NCBI GenBank assembly: GCA_009777335.1
Contig: WRMC01000013.1
Location: 1 to 64,000 of the forward strand
Direction of reading: 5' to 3'
DNA length: 64,000 nt
From: Treponema sp.
GTDB taxonomy: Bacteria > Spirochaetota > Spirochaetia > Treponematales > Breznakiellaceae
The notes below the pieces were generated by a model that saw nothing but the letters and a program-made list of their open reading frames with translations, was not told the origin of the DNA and ran no database searches. This document shows positions 35,587 to 45,254 of this stretch, piece after piece. Position numbers and translations under genes: made by a program. Every line of letters begins with the position of its first letter. Within the stretch, counting starts at the first letter, position 1.

Positions 35587-36330
35587 TTACCTAACCAGCT
35601 CTGGGGTACCCCCCAGGGCTTTTTCTATGTCTAAACGGACCTGGTCCGTGAGCTTATGCCGCCGGTCCTCGCCGTTCATGTCCTTGGTGATGATGGGGGG
35701 GCAGAAGACCACCCTGAGGGGGACGGGCCTAATCCGTCCGGTCCGTTCCAGCACCTCGTAGCTGCCCGTAATGGCCACGGGGACTATGGCGGCCAAAGAG
35801 TTGGTGGCCAGCTTTATGGCCCCCGAGCGGAAGGGTAAAAGACCCTGGCCCTTGCTCCTGGTCCCCTCGGGGAAGATGAGCATGGCCCCCCCGTCCTGGA
35901 TCTTTTTAATCCCCCGGTTGATGGTCTTAATGGCCTTGCGGACATTTTTGCGATCGATAAAAAGCCCCCCCAGAAGGGAGATCCAAATATTAAAGAAGGG
36001 CAGGTAGAGGAGTTCCTTCTTGGCCACAAAGCCGAAGGGCCGGCCCGCATAGGCCAGGGCCAGGATGATATCGAAGTAGCCCACATGGTTGCTGATAAAA
36101 CAGAGGCCCCCCTCCATGGGGATCTGATCCCGCCCCTGGACGTCCATGGGGCAGCCGGAGGCAAAGATCATGGCCCGGGCCCAGGTCTGGGCCAGCCTGT
36201 AGGTGACCCAGGACATGGGCCTTCGGAGCCCCAGGAAGCTCAACAAAAAGGCACTGATCCCTATGGGGATAAAGGCCAGGACCGAAAAAAGGGTAACACA
36301 GAATGCTAAAAAGGTTCTCAGGATTATCAT
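35587..36330 (-). CDS. plsC: 1-acyl-sn-glycerol-3-phosphate acyltransferase
   Basis: A 247-residue membrane enzyme that acylates lysophosphatidic acid to phosphatidic acid. An N-terminal transmembrane helix (about 5-35) is followed by the acyltransferase boxes NHVGYFD (H-x4-D) and FPEGTRS. It is convergent with the SDR pair. GAAAACATG-type start at ATG 36330 without a strong ribosome-binding site. Confidence 0.92.
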   Translation of the reverse strand: MIILRTFLAFCVTLFSVLAFIPIGISAFLLSFLGLRRPMSWVTYRLAQTWARAMIFASGCPMDVQGRDQIPMEGGLCFISNHVGYFDIILALAYAGRPFGFVAKKELLYLPFFNIWISLLGGLFIDRKNVRKAIKTINRGIKKIQDGGAMLIFPEGTRSKGQGLLPFRSGAIKLATNSLAAIVPVAITGSYEVLERTGRIRPVPLRVVFCPPIITKDMNGEDRRHKLTDQVRLDIEKALGGTPELVR

Positions 36331-36355
36331 GTTTTCACCTTAAGCCCATGGGGTT

Positions 36356-36429
36356 CGCGGCATGACCGACTCGAACGGCCCACCTGCTGCTTAGAAGGCA
36401 GCTGCTCTATCCGGATGAGCTAATGCCGC
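36356..36429 (-). tRNA. tRNA-Arg (anticodon TCT)
   Basis: Read on the minus strand, GCGGCAT (36429-36423) pairs with ATGCCGC (36363-36357); discriminator G. The anticodon stem GCTGC/GCAGC closes the loop CTTCTAA, so the anticodon is TCT. The T arm carries TTCGAGT. CCA is not encoded. Confidence 0.95.
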
Positions 36430-36517
36430 AATGGGAATGAGAATACCATAATCCTCTGGCTGTGAAAAGCCTTTGGGGCTACTTCAAATTAAGTCCAAAT
36501 CCTGATATACTGCTGTA

Positions 36518-37960
36518 ATGGCGGAAAAGAAGTCAGTCGTTCTGCTGTACAAGGTAGTCGCCGACAAACAGAACTACATAGATGCCTGTCTCAGCGAGGA
36601 TGTGGTAGTTATCTGCATCAACCGGGGGACAAAAAAAAGCAAACCCATGCCTTTCAAGGTCCTCTACGAAAATAACGATCAGTTCTGGCTTCAAAATAAG
36701 ACCTGGGAATACTTTATAAGCACCGAAGACTTTGAAAGGGTCAACGAAAAGGCCGCCATCCCCGAAGAGAATTGGACGGCCCCGGAAGAAGAAGAGGTAG
36801 AAACCGAAGAAGAAATTCGCCTGGAGGTAATCGAGAGCCCCAAGGCTCCGGAAGAAACAAAGGCCAGCATCGAAGAGGGCTTTGGAAAGGAGTACAACTC
36901 CATTGCCGTCATGCCCATCAGGGAACGGCTGGTCCAGCTAAACGAAAACAAAAAACGCCTGGATCACCTCATCATCACCAAGCCCAAAGAAGAGAGAATC
37001 ATCACCGAAGCCCTGGTGGACACCGCCAAGGATACGATGCTCCATAACCATGCGACCCTCCTGAGCACCATCAACCTTTCCAGCGAAGAGGCAAAACGCC
37101 AGACCCAGGGCCTGGTGGACTCTACCCTGGACTTCGTAAAAACCTCCTCCCAGCTTATTTCGGTGAACATTTTTAACGATGACCTCATGAAGGCCCTGGT
37201 GTCCAAATCCGACGGGACCATAATCCAGCACATGATCCGGGTCTACCTCCAGGGCCTGGCCTTCCTCTCCTACTACAACAAAATGGTTTCCAGCTCCCAT
37301 ATGATCCACCGGCTAAGGGTCGGGTTTAACAACCGCTACCGCCGGTTTTACCACATCCTCTTGCCCCATATCTTCCTGGAAGATGTTACCCTGGAAAGGG
37401 CCTTCCTGGGGGGTATGCGGACCGTGACGGACGAGGATTTTTACAACTGGACCACGGGCTTTTTGATCCACGACATAGGAAAGGCCGCCGCGGTGGAATA
37501 CCACGAAGGTGAATCGGCCTATAACCGGGACATAGTGATGGAACACATCACCGTGGGGTATACTTCGATCATCAATAAAACCAACTACCCCGAAGAGGCC
37601 GGGCTGGTCACCGGCTACCATCATGAGTACTACGGTGATGAGGGGGGCTACGGTTATTACCGCAATGCCTTTGAACAGCACAAAAAGCTGAACCCCTATG
37701 CCCGACCCATTTACGGGATCTCCTACGATGTAAGGCCCATGATGACCTACGAGGCCCTGGGCTACTTTCCCGCCAAGGTCCTGGAAATATGCGATGTCTA
37801 TGACAGCCTGACGGACCCCAACCGGAAGTACCGCAAAGCCATGAGCACCGATGAAGCCCTGGAGATGATGCTGGAAGAGTTCATCGTGAAGCACCAAAAA
37901 ATCGATTTTATCCTCTACGATATTTTTGCCCGGTTTATTAAAGACGGGAAGCCCCGCTAG
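36518..37960 (+). CDS. HD-GYP-like phosphohydrolase domain protein (divergent)
   Basis: A 480-residue cytoplasmic protein. Residues 1-60 form a small beta-rich head, 85-125 is acidic, and 240-460 contains an HD-GYP-like core: FLIHDIGKAAAVEYHEGE (HD), MEHITVGY, then TGYHHEYYGDEGGYGY where HHE is kept but the GYP motif reads GYG. An aspartate follows in CDVYDSLTD. Canonical HD-GYP enzymes degrade cyclic di-GMP; the altered motif makes activity uncertain. The start is ATG 36518, with no ribosome-binding site in view. Confidence 0.78.
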   Translation: MAEKKSVVLLYKVVADKQNYIDACLSEDVVVICINRGTKKSKPMPFKVLYENNDQFWLQNKTWEYFISTEDFERVNEKAAIPEENWTAPEEEEVETEEEIRLEVIESPKAPEETKASIEEGFGKEYNSIAVMPIRERLVQLNENKKRLDHLIITKPKEERIITEALVDTAKDTMLHNHATLLSTINLSSEEAKRQTQGLVDSTLDFVKTSSQLISVNIFNDDLMKALVSKSDGTIIQHMIRVYLQGLAFLSYYNKMVSSSHMIHRLRVGFNNRYRRFYHILLPHIFLEDVTLERAFLGGMRTVTDEDFYNWTTGFLIHDIGKAAAVEYHEGESAYNRDIVMEHITVGYTSIINKTNYPEEAGLVTGYHHEYYGDEGGYGYYRNAFEQHKKLNPYARPIYGISYDVRPMMTYEALGYFPAKVLEICDVYDSLTDPNRKYRKAMSTDEALEMMLEEFIVKHQKIDFILYDIFARFIKDGKPR

Positions 37961-37980
37961 GCCAGGTACTTAGCCTCGGC

Positions 37981-40587
37981 CTAAGCCTCAGCCTTGGCCC
38001 TGCCCCTGACAAAAGAAAGAACCTCCCCGCCCTTTTTCTCGTTTTTATCCACCATGACCAGATCCCCCTCTTTTATCTTCCCGGAAATTATCTCCTTGGC
38101 CAGGGGATTTTCCAGGTCCCCCTGGATGGTCCGCTTAAGGGGCCGGGCACCAAAGAGGGGGTCATAACCCCGCTGGACGACCAGTTCCCTGGCGGCCTTG
38201 CTTATCTTTAACTCTATCCTGCGTTCCTTAAGGCGCTGGGCCAGGTACCGCAGCTGGATTTCCACGATCTTGTCGATTTCTTCTTTTCCAAGGCGGTTAA
38301 AGATAACCGTTTCGTCGATCCGGTTGAGGAATTCGGGGCGGAAGCTCTGCTTGAGGAGTTCCATCAGGCTCTCCCGTATACTGTCTATGTCTTTGGCCCC
38401 CAGGATGAGATCAGACCCCAGATTACTGGTCATGATGATGATCACGTTCTTAAAGTCCACCACCCTACCCTGGCCATCGGTAAGCCGGCCATCGTCCAGG
38501 ACTTGGAGGAACACATTAAAGACCTCCGGGTGGGCCTTTTCGATCTCGTCAAAGAGAATCACGCTGTAGGGCCGGCGCCGGACCGCTTCGCTTAGCTGTC
38601 CCCCCTGTTCGTAGCCCACATAGCCCGGAGGGGCCCCTATAAGACGGCTCACCGAGTGCTTTTCCCCGTACTCGCTCATGTCGATCCGGGTAAGGGCCTT
38701 TTCATCGTTAAACAGAAAGTCCGCTAGGGTCTTGGCCAGTTCGGTCTTACCCACCCCGGTGGGCCCCAGAAAGAGGAAGGAGCCCAGGGGCCGGCTGGCA
38801 TCCGAGAGCCCCGCCTTATTTCGCCGTATCGCATCGGCCACCGCTTCGACCGCGGCGGTCTGGCCCACCACCCTCTGCTCCAGCACCTTCTCCAGTTCCA
38901 GGTACTTCTGGAGCTCCCCCGAAAGCATCTTGGAAACCGGAATGCCGGTCCAGACCGAAACCACCGCCGCTATGTCCTCTTCGCTCACCTCTTCCCGCAA
39001 AAGGGATGGCCCCCCGGAGCCGGCAGCGATCTGATCGCTCAGTTCCACCAGCTTCTTCTGGGCCTCGGGGATCTTGCCATGCTTTACCTCCGCGGCTTTA
39101 GCCAGATCCCCTTCCCGCTCGTAATGGGTTTCTTCTATTTTAAGTTCCTCGATAAGCTGCTTAATTTCCCGGATCCCCTGGATATGGACCTTTTCGTTTT
39201 CCCAGCGGGTGTTCATGACCTTCCGCTCCCCATCGAGCTCGGCAATTTCCTTTTCGAGCTTTTGAAGCCGGCTGCCCGAGGCCTCATCTTCTTCCCGGGC
39301 CAGGGCCTGCTTCTCTATGGAAAGCTGCAAGAGCTTGCGTTCCAGCTTGTCCAGCTCGGTGGGACGGGAATCAAGTTCCATCTTCAAGCGGCTCGCCGCC
39401 TCGTCCACCAGGTCTATGGCCTTGTCGGGGAGAAAGCGGCTGGTGATGTAGCGATTCGACAGGGTGGCCGCCGAGACCAGGGCCTCGTCCTTAATCCTCA
39501 CCCCGTGATGGACTTCGTAGCGTTCCTTAAGGCCCCGGAGGATAGCTATCGTATCTTCCACACTGGGCTCGGCGGTATAGATCTGCTGGAAGCGCCGTTC
39601 CAGGGCCGCATCCTTTTCGATATGCTTCCGGTACTCATCCAGGGTGGTGGCCCCTATGCAGCGCAGCTCCCCCCGGGAAAGGGCCGGCTTAAGGAGGTTA
39701 GAGGCATCGGTGGCCCCTTCGGCGGCCCCGGCCCCCACAAGGGTGTGGAGTTCGTCGATAAAGAGGATGATCTTTCCCTCCGAGGCCTGGACCTCGTGGA
39801 TCACCGCCTTAAGGCGTTCCTCGAATTCCCCCCGAAACTTGGCCCCGGCAATGAGGAGGCCCAGATCCAGGGTGAGGAGCTTCTTTCCCTTGAGCCCCTC
39901 GGGGACGTCCCCGGCCACGATGCGCCGGGCCAGCCCCTCCACGATGGCGGTTTTACCCACCCCCGGCTCTCCTATGATGACCGGGTTATTCTTGGTCCGC
40001 CGGGAAAGGACCTGCATACAGCGGCGGATTTCTTCGTCCCGGCCTATGACGGGGTCCAGCTTCTCCTGGCGGGCCAGGGCGGTCAGGTCCCGGCAGTACT
40101 TGTCCAGGACCTGAAACTTGGCTTCCGGGTTCTGGTCGGTCACCCGGGTATTGCCTCGGACCTCCTTAAGGGCCCCCAGGATGGCGTTCTTGGTGACCCC
40201 CGCCTTCTTTAAGATATCCGCCGCCTTACCCTCAGCGGAAGCAATGGCGATGAGGATATGTTCGGTGGAGACAAACTCGTCTTTTAAAGCCTGGGCCTCA
40301 CCCTCGGCCTTGGCCAGGACCTTCGAGGCCGATGAGGAGAAATAGAGCTGGGCCGATTCACCGTAGATCCTGGGCTGCTTCCCCGTCAGGGCCTCCAGGG
40401 ACTGTATTATTCCAGGGAGTTTGACCCCTATCCGTTCGATCAGGGGGGCCGCCATGCCATCTTCCTGCTGGAGGAGGGCCAAAAGGAGGTGTTCGATCTC
40501 TATCTGGGAGTGATCGGCCCTCTGGGCAATGGCGCTGGCCTCATTTACCGCCTCCTGGGCCTTTATGGTCATTTTATCTACATTCAT
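37981..40587 (-). CDS. clpB: ClpB disaggregase
   Basis: An 868-residue Hsp100 chaperone. It has an N-terminal Clp-N domain ([18 protein letters not shown]), two AAA+ modules with Walker A GEPGVGKT and GPTGVGKT, and the central coiled-coil middle domain between them, which distinguishes ClpB from ClpA/C. It solubilises protein aggregates together with DnaK. No CIRCE-type operator is visible upstream; the promoter region overlaps an ATATATAT stretch. It ends 20 bp after the convergent HD-GYP-like gene. Confidence 0.97.
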   Translation of the reverse strand: MNVDKMTIKAQEAVNEASAIAQRADHSQIEIEHLLLALLQQEDGMAAPLIERIGVKLPGIIQSLEALTGKQPRIYGESAQLYFSSSASKVLAKAEGEAQALKDEFVSTEHILIAIASAEGKAADILKKAGVTKNAILGALKEVRGNTRVTDQNPEAKFQVLDKYCRDLTALARQEKLDPVIGRDEEIRRCMQVLSRRTKNNPVIIGEPGVGKTAIVEGLARRIVAGDVPEGLKGKKLLTLDLGLLIAGAKFRGEFEERLKAVIHEVQASEGKIILFIDELHTLVGAGAAEGATDASNLLKPALSRGELRCIGATTLDEYRKHIEKDAALERRFQQIYTAEPSVEDTIAILRGLKERYEVHHGVRIKDEALVSAATLSNRYITSRFLPDKAIDLVDEAASRLKMELDSRPTELDKLERKLLQLSIEKQALAREEDEASGSRLQKLEKEIAELDGERKVMNTRWENEKVHIQGIREIKQLIEELKIEETHYEREGDLAKAAEVKHGKIPEAQKKLVELSDQIAAGSGGPSLLREEVSEEDIAAVVSVWTGIPVSKMLSGELQKYLELEKVLEQRVVGQTAAVEAVADAIRRNKAGLSDASRPLGSFLFLGPTGVGKTELAKTLADFLFNDEKALTRIDMSEYGEKHSVSRLIGAPPGYVGYEQGGQLSEAVRRRPYSVILFDEIEKAHPEVFNVFLQVLDDGRLTDGQGRVVDFKNVIIIMTSNLGSDLILGAKDIDSIRESLMELLKQSFRPEFLNRIDETVIFNRLGKEEIDKIVEIQLRYLAQRLKERRIELKISKAARELVVQRGYDPLFGARPLKRTIQGDLENPLAKEIISGKIKEGDLVMVDKNEKKGGEVLSFVRGRAKAEA

Positions 40588-40680
40588 CGGGTATATATAT
40601 GTCCTTCATCTATAATATCTTCAATTATAGAAACAAATTTCCTTAGGGACAAGGCGGAAGAAAATAGGATAGAATGCCCC

Positions 40681-42291
40681 ATGAACTTCGATCCCTCCTA
40701 CCTGCCCTACCGTTCTATCCGCTACCCCGTCTATGCCCGGGAGGGCATGGTGGCCAGCTCTTCTCCCCTGGCTTCTTCGGTGGGCCTTGGGGTCCTCCAG
40801 GGGGGCGGCAATGCCATAGATGCGGCGGTGGCTGCTGCGGCGGCCCTGACTGTCACCGAGCCCTGCTCTAACGGCATAGGGGGTGATGCCTTTGCCCTCA
40901 TCTGGTCTGGCGGAAAACTCCATGGCCTTAACGCCTCGGGCAGGGCTCCCATGAAGCTCTCGATAGATAAGCTCCTTTCCCAGGGCCATAGGGAGATCCC
41001 CATGTACGGCTGGGCCCCCACCATGGTTCCCGGGGCCCCCAAGGCCTGGGCCAGCTTGGCCCAGCGCTTCGGTAAGCTCCCCCTTAAGAGATCCCTGGAG
41101 GGGGCCATCCATTACGCCCAGGAGGGCTTTCCCCTCACCCCTAATCTGCCCTCTTCGTTTAGAGGGGCTGCCAGGATCTACTCATCCTATGGGGATAACC
41201 GGGAAGTTTTTAAGGAATGGTTTAGGACCTTCATGCCCTGGGGCAAAGACCCCCAGGCCGGAGATATCCTCGTCCTCCCCCATCATGCCCGGACCCTACA
41301 AGCCATAGGCGAAAGCGGGGCCCAGGCCTTCTATGAGGGGGAACTCGCCGAGCGCATCATCGCCGACTCTGATGAGCTGGGGGGCTATTTTTGCCGGGAG
41401 GATTTTTCCTCCTACGATGTGGAATGGGTGGACCCCATCTCCCTCAACTACCGGGGTTATGATGTCTGGGAGATTCCCCCCAATGGCCAGGGGGTGGCGG
41501 TCCTGGCGGCCCTGAATATCCTCAATAACTTTAGCTTTAACTCCCGGGATCATGCCGAAACCTATCACCTCCAGTGGGAGGCCATGAAGCTGGCCTTTAG
41601 TGATGTCCTGGCCCACCTGACCGATGTAGGCTCTATGAAGGAGGATTACCGGGAATGGCTGAGCCCCGGATACGGTAAAACCCGGGCCGCCGAAATAGGC
41701 CCCAGGGCCTCCCTCCCCCAGCCCCTAAAGCCCCCGATGGGGGGAACGGTCTACCTGGCCGCCGCCGACAAAGAAGGAAACATGGTGTCCTATATCCAGA
41801 GCAACTACAGGGGCTTTGGCAGCGGGGTGGTAGTCCGGGACACGGGGATCTCCCTGCAAAACCGGGGCTGGGATTTTTCCATGGACCGGGCCGCCGCCAA
41901 TGCCCTGGAGCCGGGGAAAAAATGCTACCATACGATCATCCCCGGCTTTTTGACCAGGGAGGGCCGGCCCCTGGGCCCCTTTGGGGTCATGGGGGGCTAT
42001 ATGCAGCCCCAGGGGCATCTCCAGATCCTCAGTAGTATGATCGATTTTAACCTGAACCCCCAGCAGGCCCTGGATGCCCCCCGCTGGATGTGGCTGGAGG
42101 GTGCCTCGGTCCAGGTAGAAGCCGCTTTTAATGCCGAAATCGCCAAGGCCCTGGCCAAACGGGGCCACCGGGTGAGTGTTTCCCTGGACACCGTCGACTT
42201 TGGCCGGGGCCAGATCATCCTCAGGGACGAGAAGGGGGTCCTTATCGGGGCCACTGAGGGCCGTACCGACGGGAGCATCGCCGCTCTCTAG
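40681..42291 (+). CDS. ggt: Gamma-glutamyltransferase family protein
   Basis: A 536-residue Ntn-hydrolase with the family fold (GGNAIDAAVAAAAALTVTEP near 40-60, GIGGDAFALIW). The autocatalytic cleavage site fits GGTVYLAAADKEGNMVS around residue 355-370, with the nucleophile Thr in GGT. There is no signal peptide, unlike E. coli Ggt, so this is the cytoplasmic YwrD type, which may transfer or hydrolyse gamma-glutamyl groups or related amides. ATG 40681 replaces a 64-codon upstream extension that overlaps clpB. Confidence 0.85.
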   Translation: MNFDPSYLPYRSIRYPVYAREGMVASSSPLASSVGLGVLQGGGNAIDAAVAAAAALTVTEPCSNGIGGDAFALIWSGGKLHGLNASGRAPMKLSIDKLLSQGHREIPMYGWAPTMVPGAPKAWASLAQRFGKLPLKRSLEGAIHYAQEGFPLTPNLPSSFRGAARIYSSYGDNREVFKEWFRTFMPWGKDPQAGDILVLPHHARTLQAIGESGAQAFYEGELAERIIADSDELGGYFCREDFSSYDVEWVDPISLNYRGYDVWEIPPNGQGVAVLAALNILNNFSFNSRDHAETYHLQWEAMKLAFSDVLAHLTDVGSMKEDYREWLSPGYGKTRAAEIGPRASLPQPLKPPMGGTVYLAAADKEGNMVSYIQSNYRGFGSGVVVRDTGISLQNRGWDFSMDRAAANALEPGKKCYHTIIPGFLTREGRPLGPFGVMGGYMQPQGHLQILSSMIDFNLNPQQALDAPRWMWLEGASVQVEAAFNAEIAKALAKRGHRVSVSLDTVDFGRGQIILRDEKGVLIGATEGRTDGSIAAL

Positions 42292-42311
42292 AGCCTCGCT
42301 AGGGCCCCTCC

Positions 42312-42334
42312 AGGGCATCAGCCCTTGAGTTTTT
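42312..42334 (+). terminator. Possible terminator after ggt
   Basis: Arms AGGGC (42312-42316) and GCCCT (42321-42325) around ATCA, then TGAGTTTTT. A second weak stem-loop (GCCA/TGGC with a T-rich loop) follows at 42335-42348. Short stem, so moderate support. Confidence 0.5.
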
Positions 42335-42358
42335 GCCACTTTTTTGGCATCTTTAGGT

Positions 42359-43276
42359 ATGCCCATAAAAATTTCCCGGGATCTGCCGGCCTTCCATGCC
42401 CTCCAAGAAGAACGGGTCTTTGTCATGACCGGTGAGAAGGCCGAGAGCCAGGACATTCGGCCCCTGAGAATAGCTATCGTCAACCTCATGCCCACCACGG
42501 TGGATACGGAGATCCAGCTCCTCCGGCTTTTGGGGAACTCCCCCCTGCAGGCCGATATAAGCTTTCTTCGTATGGGAAGCCATGTATCAAAAAACGCCCC
42601 CCCGGGACACCTGGAAAAGTTCTATGTCAGCGCCCAGGACATCATGAAAGAGGGCCTCCGCTACGATGGCTTTGTCATCACCGGGGCCCCCGTAGAAACC
42701 CTGCCCTTCGAGGAGGTGGACTACTGGGACGAACTATCCCGGCTCATCGATTACTCCCAGGATAATGTCTGGTCCACCCTCTGCATCTGCTGGGGGGCCC
42801 AGGCGGGGCTCTATCGCCGCTACGGGATTCAGAAAACGCCCCTGGAAAAAAAGCTCTTTGGAATCTTCCCCCATGGGGTAAACGAAAGGTACTCCCCCCT
42901 TTTTCGGGGCTTCGATGATGAATTTTTAGCCCCCCAGTCCCGGCACACCACCGTGGACCGGGAAGCCATAGCCAGCCACAGGGAGCTTAGCATCCAATCG
43001 GAGACCGAAGAGACCGGGGTCTTCATCGTCACCGCCCGGGAGGGCCGGGAAATTTACGTCACCGGCCACCTGGAATACGACCCCCTTACCCTGGACAAGG
43101 AGTACCGCCGGGACCTGGACCGGAAGCTCCCCATAGAAATTCCCCGGAACTACTACCCCGATGATGATCCCGCCCAGGCTCCGGTGGTCCGCTGGCGGGC
43201 CCATGCCCACCTCTTTTTTTCCAACTGGCTTAATTTTGTCTATCAGGAAACCCCCTACGATCTCACTAAACTATAA
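42359..43276 (+). CDS. metA: Homoserine O-acyltransferase (probably acetyl-CoA specific)
   Basis: A 305-residue MetA-family enzyme (MPIKISRDLPAFHAL is the family start). Catalytic Cys144 is in CICWGAQAG, with the His and Glu near GHLEYDPL. Position 113 is glutamate (GAPVETLPFEE), aligning with residue 111 of the family, where glutamate is associated with acetyl-CoA and glycine with succinyl-CoA. It would therefore make O-acetylhomoserine, the substrate of MetY encoded 12 bases downstream. Confidence 0.92.
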   Translation: MPIKISRDLPAFHALQEERVFVMTGEKAESQDIRPLRIAIVNLMPTTVDTEIQLLRLLGNSPLQADISFLRMGSHVSKNAPPGHLEKFYVSAQDIMKEGLRYDGFVITGAPVETLPFEEVDYWDELSRLIDYSQDNVWSTLCICWGAQAGLYRRYGIQKTPLEKKLFGIFPHGVNERYSPLFRGFDDEFLAPQSRHTTVDREAIASHRELSIQSETEETGVFIVTAREGREIYVTGHLEYDPLTLDKEYRRDLDRKLPIEIPRNYYPDDDPAQAPVVRWRAHAHLFFSNWLNFVYQETPYDLTKL

Positions 43277-43288
43277 ACGGAGAAGTTC

Positions 43289-44572
43289 ATGAGCAACTAC
43301 AAATTTGAAACCCTGCAGGTCCATGCAGGCCAAGAGAACCCTGATTCTGCCACCGATGCCCGGGCAGTTCCCATCTACCAGACCACTTCCTATGTGTTTC
43401 CCTCCACCAAGGCCGCCGCGGGCCGCTTCGCCCTGACCGAACCGGGAAACATTTACAGCCGGATCATGAACCCCACCTGCGATGTCTTTGAAAAAAGAAT
43501 CGCCGCCCTGGAAGGGGGTGTGGGAGCCCTGGCCGTGGCCTCCGGACAGGCCGCCACCCTCTACGCTATCTTGAACATAGCCAGGGCGGGGGATCACATT
43601 GTATCCGACAAATTTATCTACGGCGGAACCTCCGCCCTCTTTGCCCTCACCATGAAGGACATGGGAATAGATACCACCTTTGTAGATGGGGGAGATCCGG
43701 CCAACTTCGAAAAGGCCATGCGGGAAAACACCAAGGCCATCTTTTTTGAGACCATGGGGAACCCCAACTCCAACCTGGTGGACATAGAAGCCGTATCTGC
43801 TATAGCCCAGAAGCATGGGGTCCCGGTGATCGTCGACAATACCTTCGCCACCCCCTACTGTCTGCGGCCCCTGGAACGGGGAGCCAACGTGGTGGTCCAC
43901 TCGGCCACCAAGTTCATCGGGGGCCATGGAACCACCATTGCGGGGGTCATCATAGACGGGGGGAACTTCGACTGGACCAGCGGGGGGAAGTTCCCCGGCC
44001 TAAGCGAAGCCCATCCCTCCTACCATGGGGCGGTGTTCACCGAGATAGCCGGCAAGGCCGCCTATATCATCAAGGCCCGAACCACCCTGCTCCGGGACGC
44101 AGGGGCGGCCCTGGCTCCCTTTAATGCTTTCCTTCTATTACAGGGCCTCGAGACCCTGTCTTTACGGGTGGAGCGGCACATAGAAAATGCCCTTAAGGTC
44201 GTCGACTTCCTCTCCAAACACCCCAAGGTAAGCAGGGTAAACCACCCCTCCCTGGAAAACCACAAGGACCACGGCCTGTACAAACGATACTTCCCCAAGG
44301 GGGCCGGTTCAATCTTTACCGTGGAGCTTAAGGGAACCATAGAAACCGCCCGGACCTTCGTAGAGGGCCTCAAGCTCTTTTCAAACCTGGCCAACGTGGC
44401 GGATGTGAAATCCCTGGTGATCCACCCCGCCACCACCACCCATGGACAGTTAAGCGAAGAGGAATTGAAAGCTCAGGGCATTAACCCCACGAGCATACGG
44501 CTCAGCATAGGGACCGAGCATATCGATGACATCATATTTGATCTTTCCCAGAGCTTCGATGCCCTGGGCTAG
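43289..44572 (+). CDS. metY: O-acetylhomoserine sulfhydrylase
   Basis: A 427-residue PLP enzyme of the Cys/Met metabolism family. LQVHAGQENPDSATDARAVPIYQTTSYVF (only its ends LQVHAG and TTSYVF noted) and VVHSATKFIGGHG, with the PLP-binding lysine in SATKF, are the MetY signatures. It makes homocysteine directly from O-acetylhomoserine and sulfide. GGAG lies eight bases before ATG 43289. With metA it forms a two-gene methionine unit using direct sulfhydrylation. Confidence 0.94.
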   Translation: MSNYKFETLQVHAGQENPDSATDARAVPIYQTTSYVFPSTKAAAGRFALTEPGNIYSRIMNPTCDVFEKRIAALEGGVGALAVASGQAATLYAILNIARAGDHIVSDKFIYGGTSALFALTMKDMGIDTTFVDGGDPANFEKAMRENTKAIFFETMGNPNSNLVDIEAVSAIAQKHGVPVIVDNTFATPYCLRPLERGANVVVHSATKFIGGHGTTIAGVIIDGGNFDWTSGGKFPGLSEAHPSYHGAVFTEIAGKAAYIIKARTTLLRDAGAALAPFNAFLLLQGLETLSLRVERHIENALKVVDFLSKHPKVSRVNHPSLENHKDHGLYKRYFPKGAGSIFTVELKGTIETARTFVEGLKLFSNLANVADVKSLVIHPATTTHGQLSEEELKAQGINPTSIRLSIGTEHIDDIIFDLSQSFDALG

Positions 44573-44633
44573 GGCTAGGCAGATGAAGCCCCCCCTGGGT
44601 ATGCAAAGACAGATGAGCTGCTTACAATAGGCC

Positions 44634-45236
44634 ATGGCCCTCGAATCATCCTTATCCAGGGAAGAAGCCTGGAACTTGCTGCGGAGCTATAACAAGGACC
44701 CCTTTCATATACAGCATGCCCTTACCCTGGAGGGGGTCATGGCCTGGTATGCCCAGGAGATGGGCAATAGTGATGAAAGGGATTTCTGGGCCATCGTAGG
44801 GCTCCTCCATGACATAGACTTCGAGATGTACCCGGAGGAACACTGCCTTAAGGCCCGGTCCCTCCTGGAGGCCGGGGGGGCCAATGAGGCCCTGATCCGG
44901 GCGGTCTGCTCCCACGGCTGGGGCCTTACGGGGGCCGCCGAAAAGCCCGAACACCCCATGGAAAAGGTCCTCTTTGCGGCCGATGAGCTCACGGGCCTCA
45001 TATGGGCGGCGGCCATCATCAGGCCCAGTAAAAGCGTCATGGACATGGAGCTAAAGTCGGTGAAGAAGAAGTTCAAGACCCCCAGCTTCGCCGCCGGCTG
45101 CAACAGGGATGTGGTCCAGAAGGGAGCGGACGATCTGGGCTGGGACCTGGATGATCTCATAACGAAAACCATCCTGGCCATGCGCTCCTGCGAGGCCGGG
45201 GTAAACGATTTTATGGCAGCGTATTCACCAGAATAA
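44634..45236 (+). CDS. HD domain protein
   Basis: A 200-residue soluble HD-superfamily hydrolase. The metal motif is GLLHDIDFE (about 54-62) with a preceding conserved His in DPFHIQHALTLE and a following CSHGWGL; an Asp in FAADELTG completes the site. The fold resembles the YqeK/YfbR-like small HD phosphohydrolases. It is a separate short gene between metY and pntAA and lies 18 bp before pntAA. Confidence 0.82.
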   Translation: MALESSLSREEAWNLLRSYNKDPFHIQHALTLEGVMAWYAQEMGNSDERDFWAIVGLLHDIDFEMYPEEHCLKARSLLEAGGANEALIRAVCSHGWGLTGAAEKPEHPMEKVLFAADELTGLIWAAAIIRPSKSVMDMELKSVKKKFKTPSFAAGCNRDVVQKGADDLGWDLDDLITKTILAMRSCEAGVNDFMAAYSPE

Positions 45237-45254
45237 TAAGAAAGAGGTAGGAAG

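Noticed and set aside
39079-40212. Long plus-strand frame of 377 codons inside clpB
   Set aside because: It is antisense to conserved clpB domains, proline/glycine-rich in the way GC-rich shadows are, and has no ribosome-binding site or family match.
40588-40680. CIRCE element upstream of clpB
   Set aside because: No TTAGCACTC/GAGTGCTAA inverted repeat; only AT-rich promoter-like sequence is visible.
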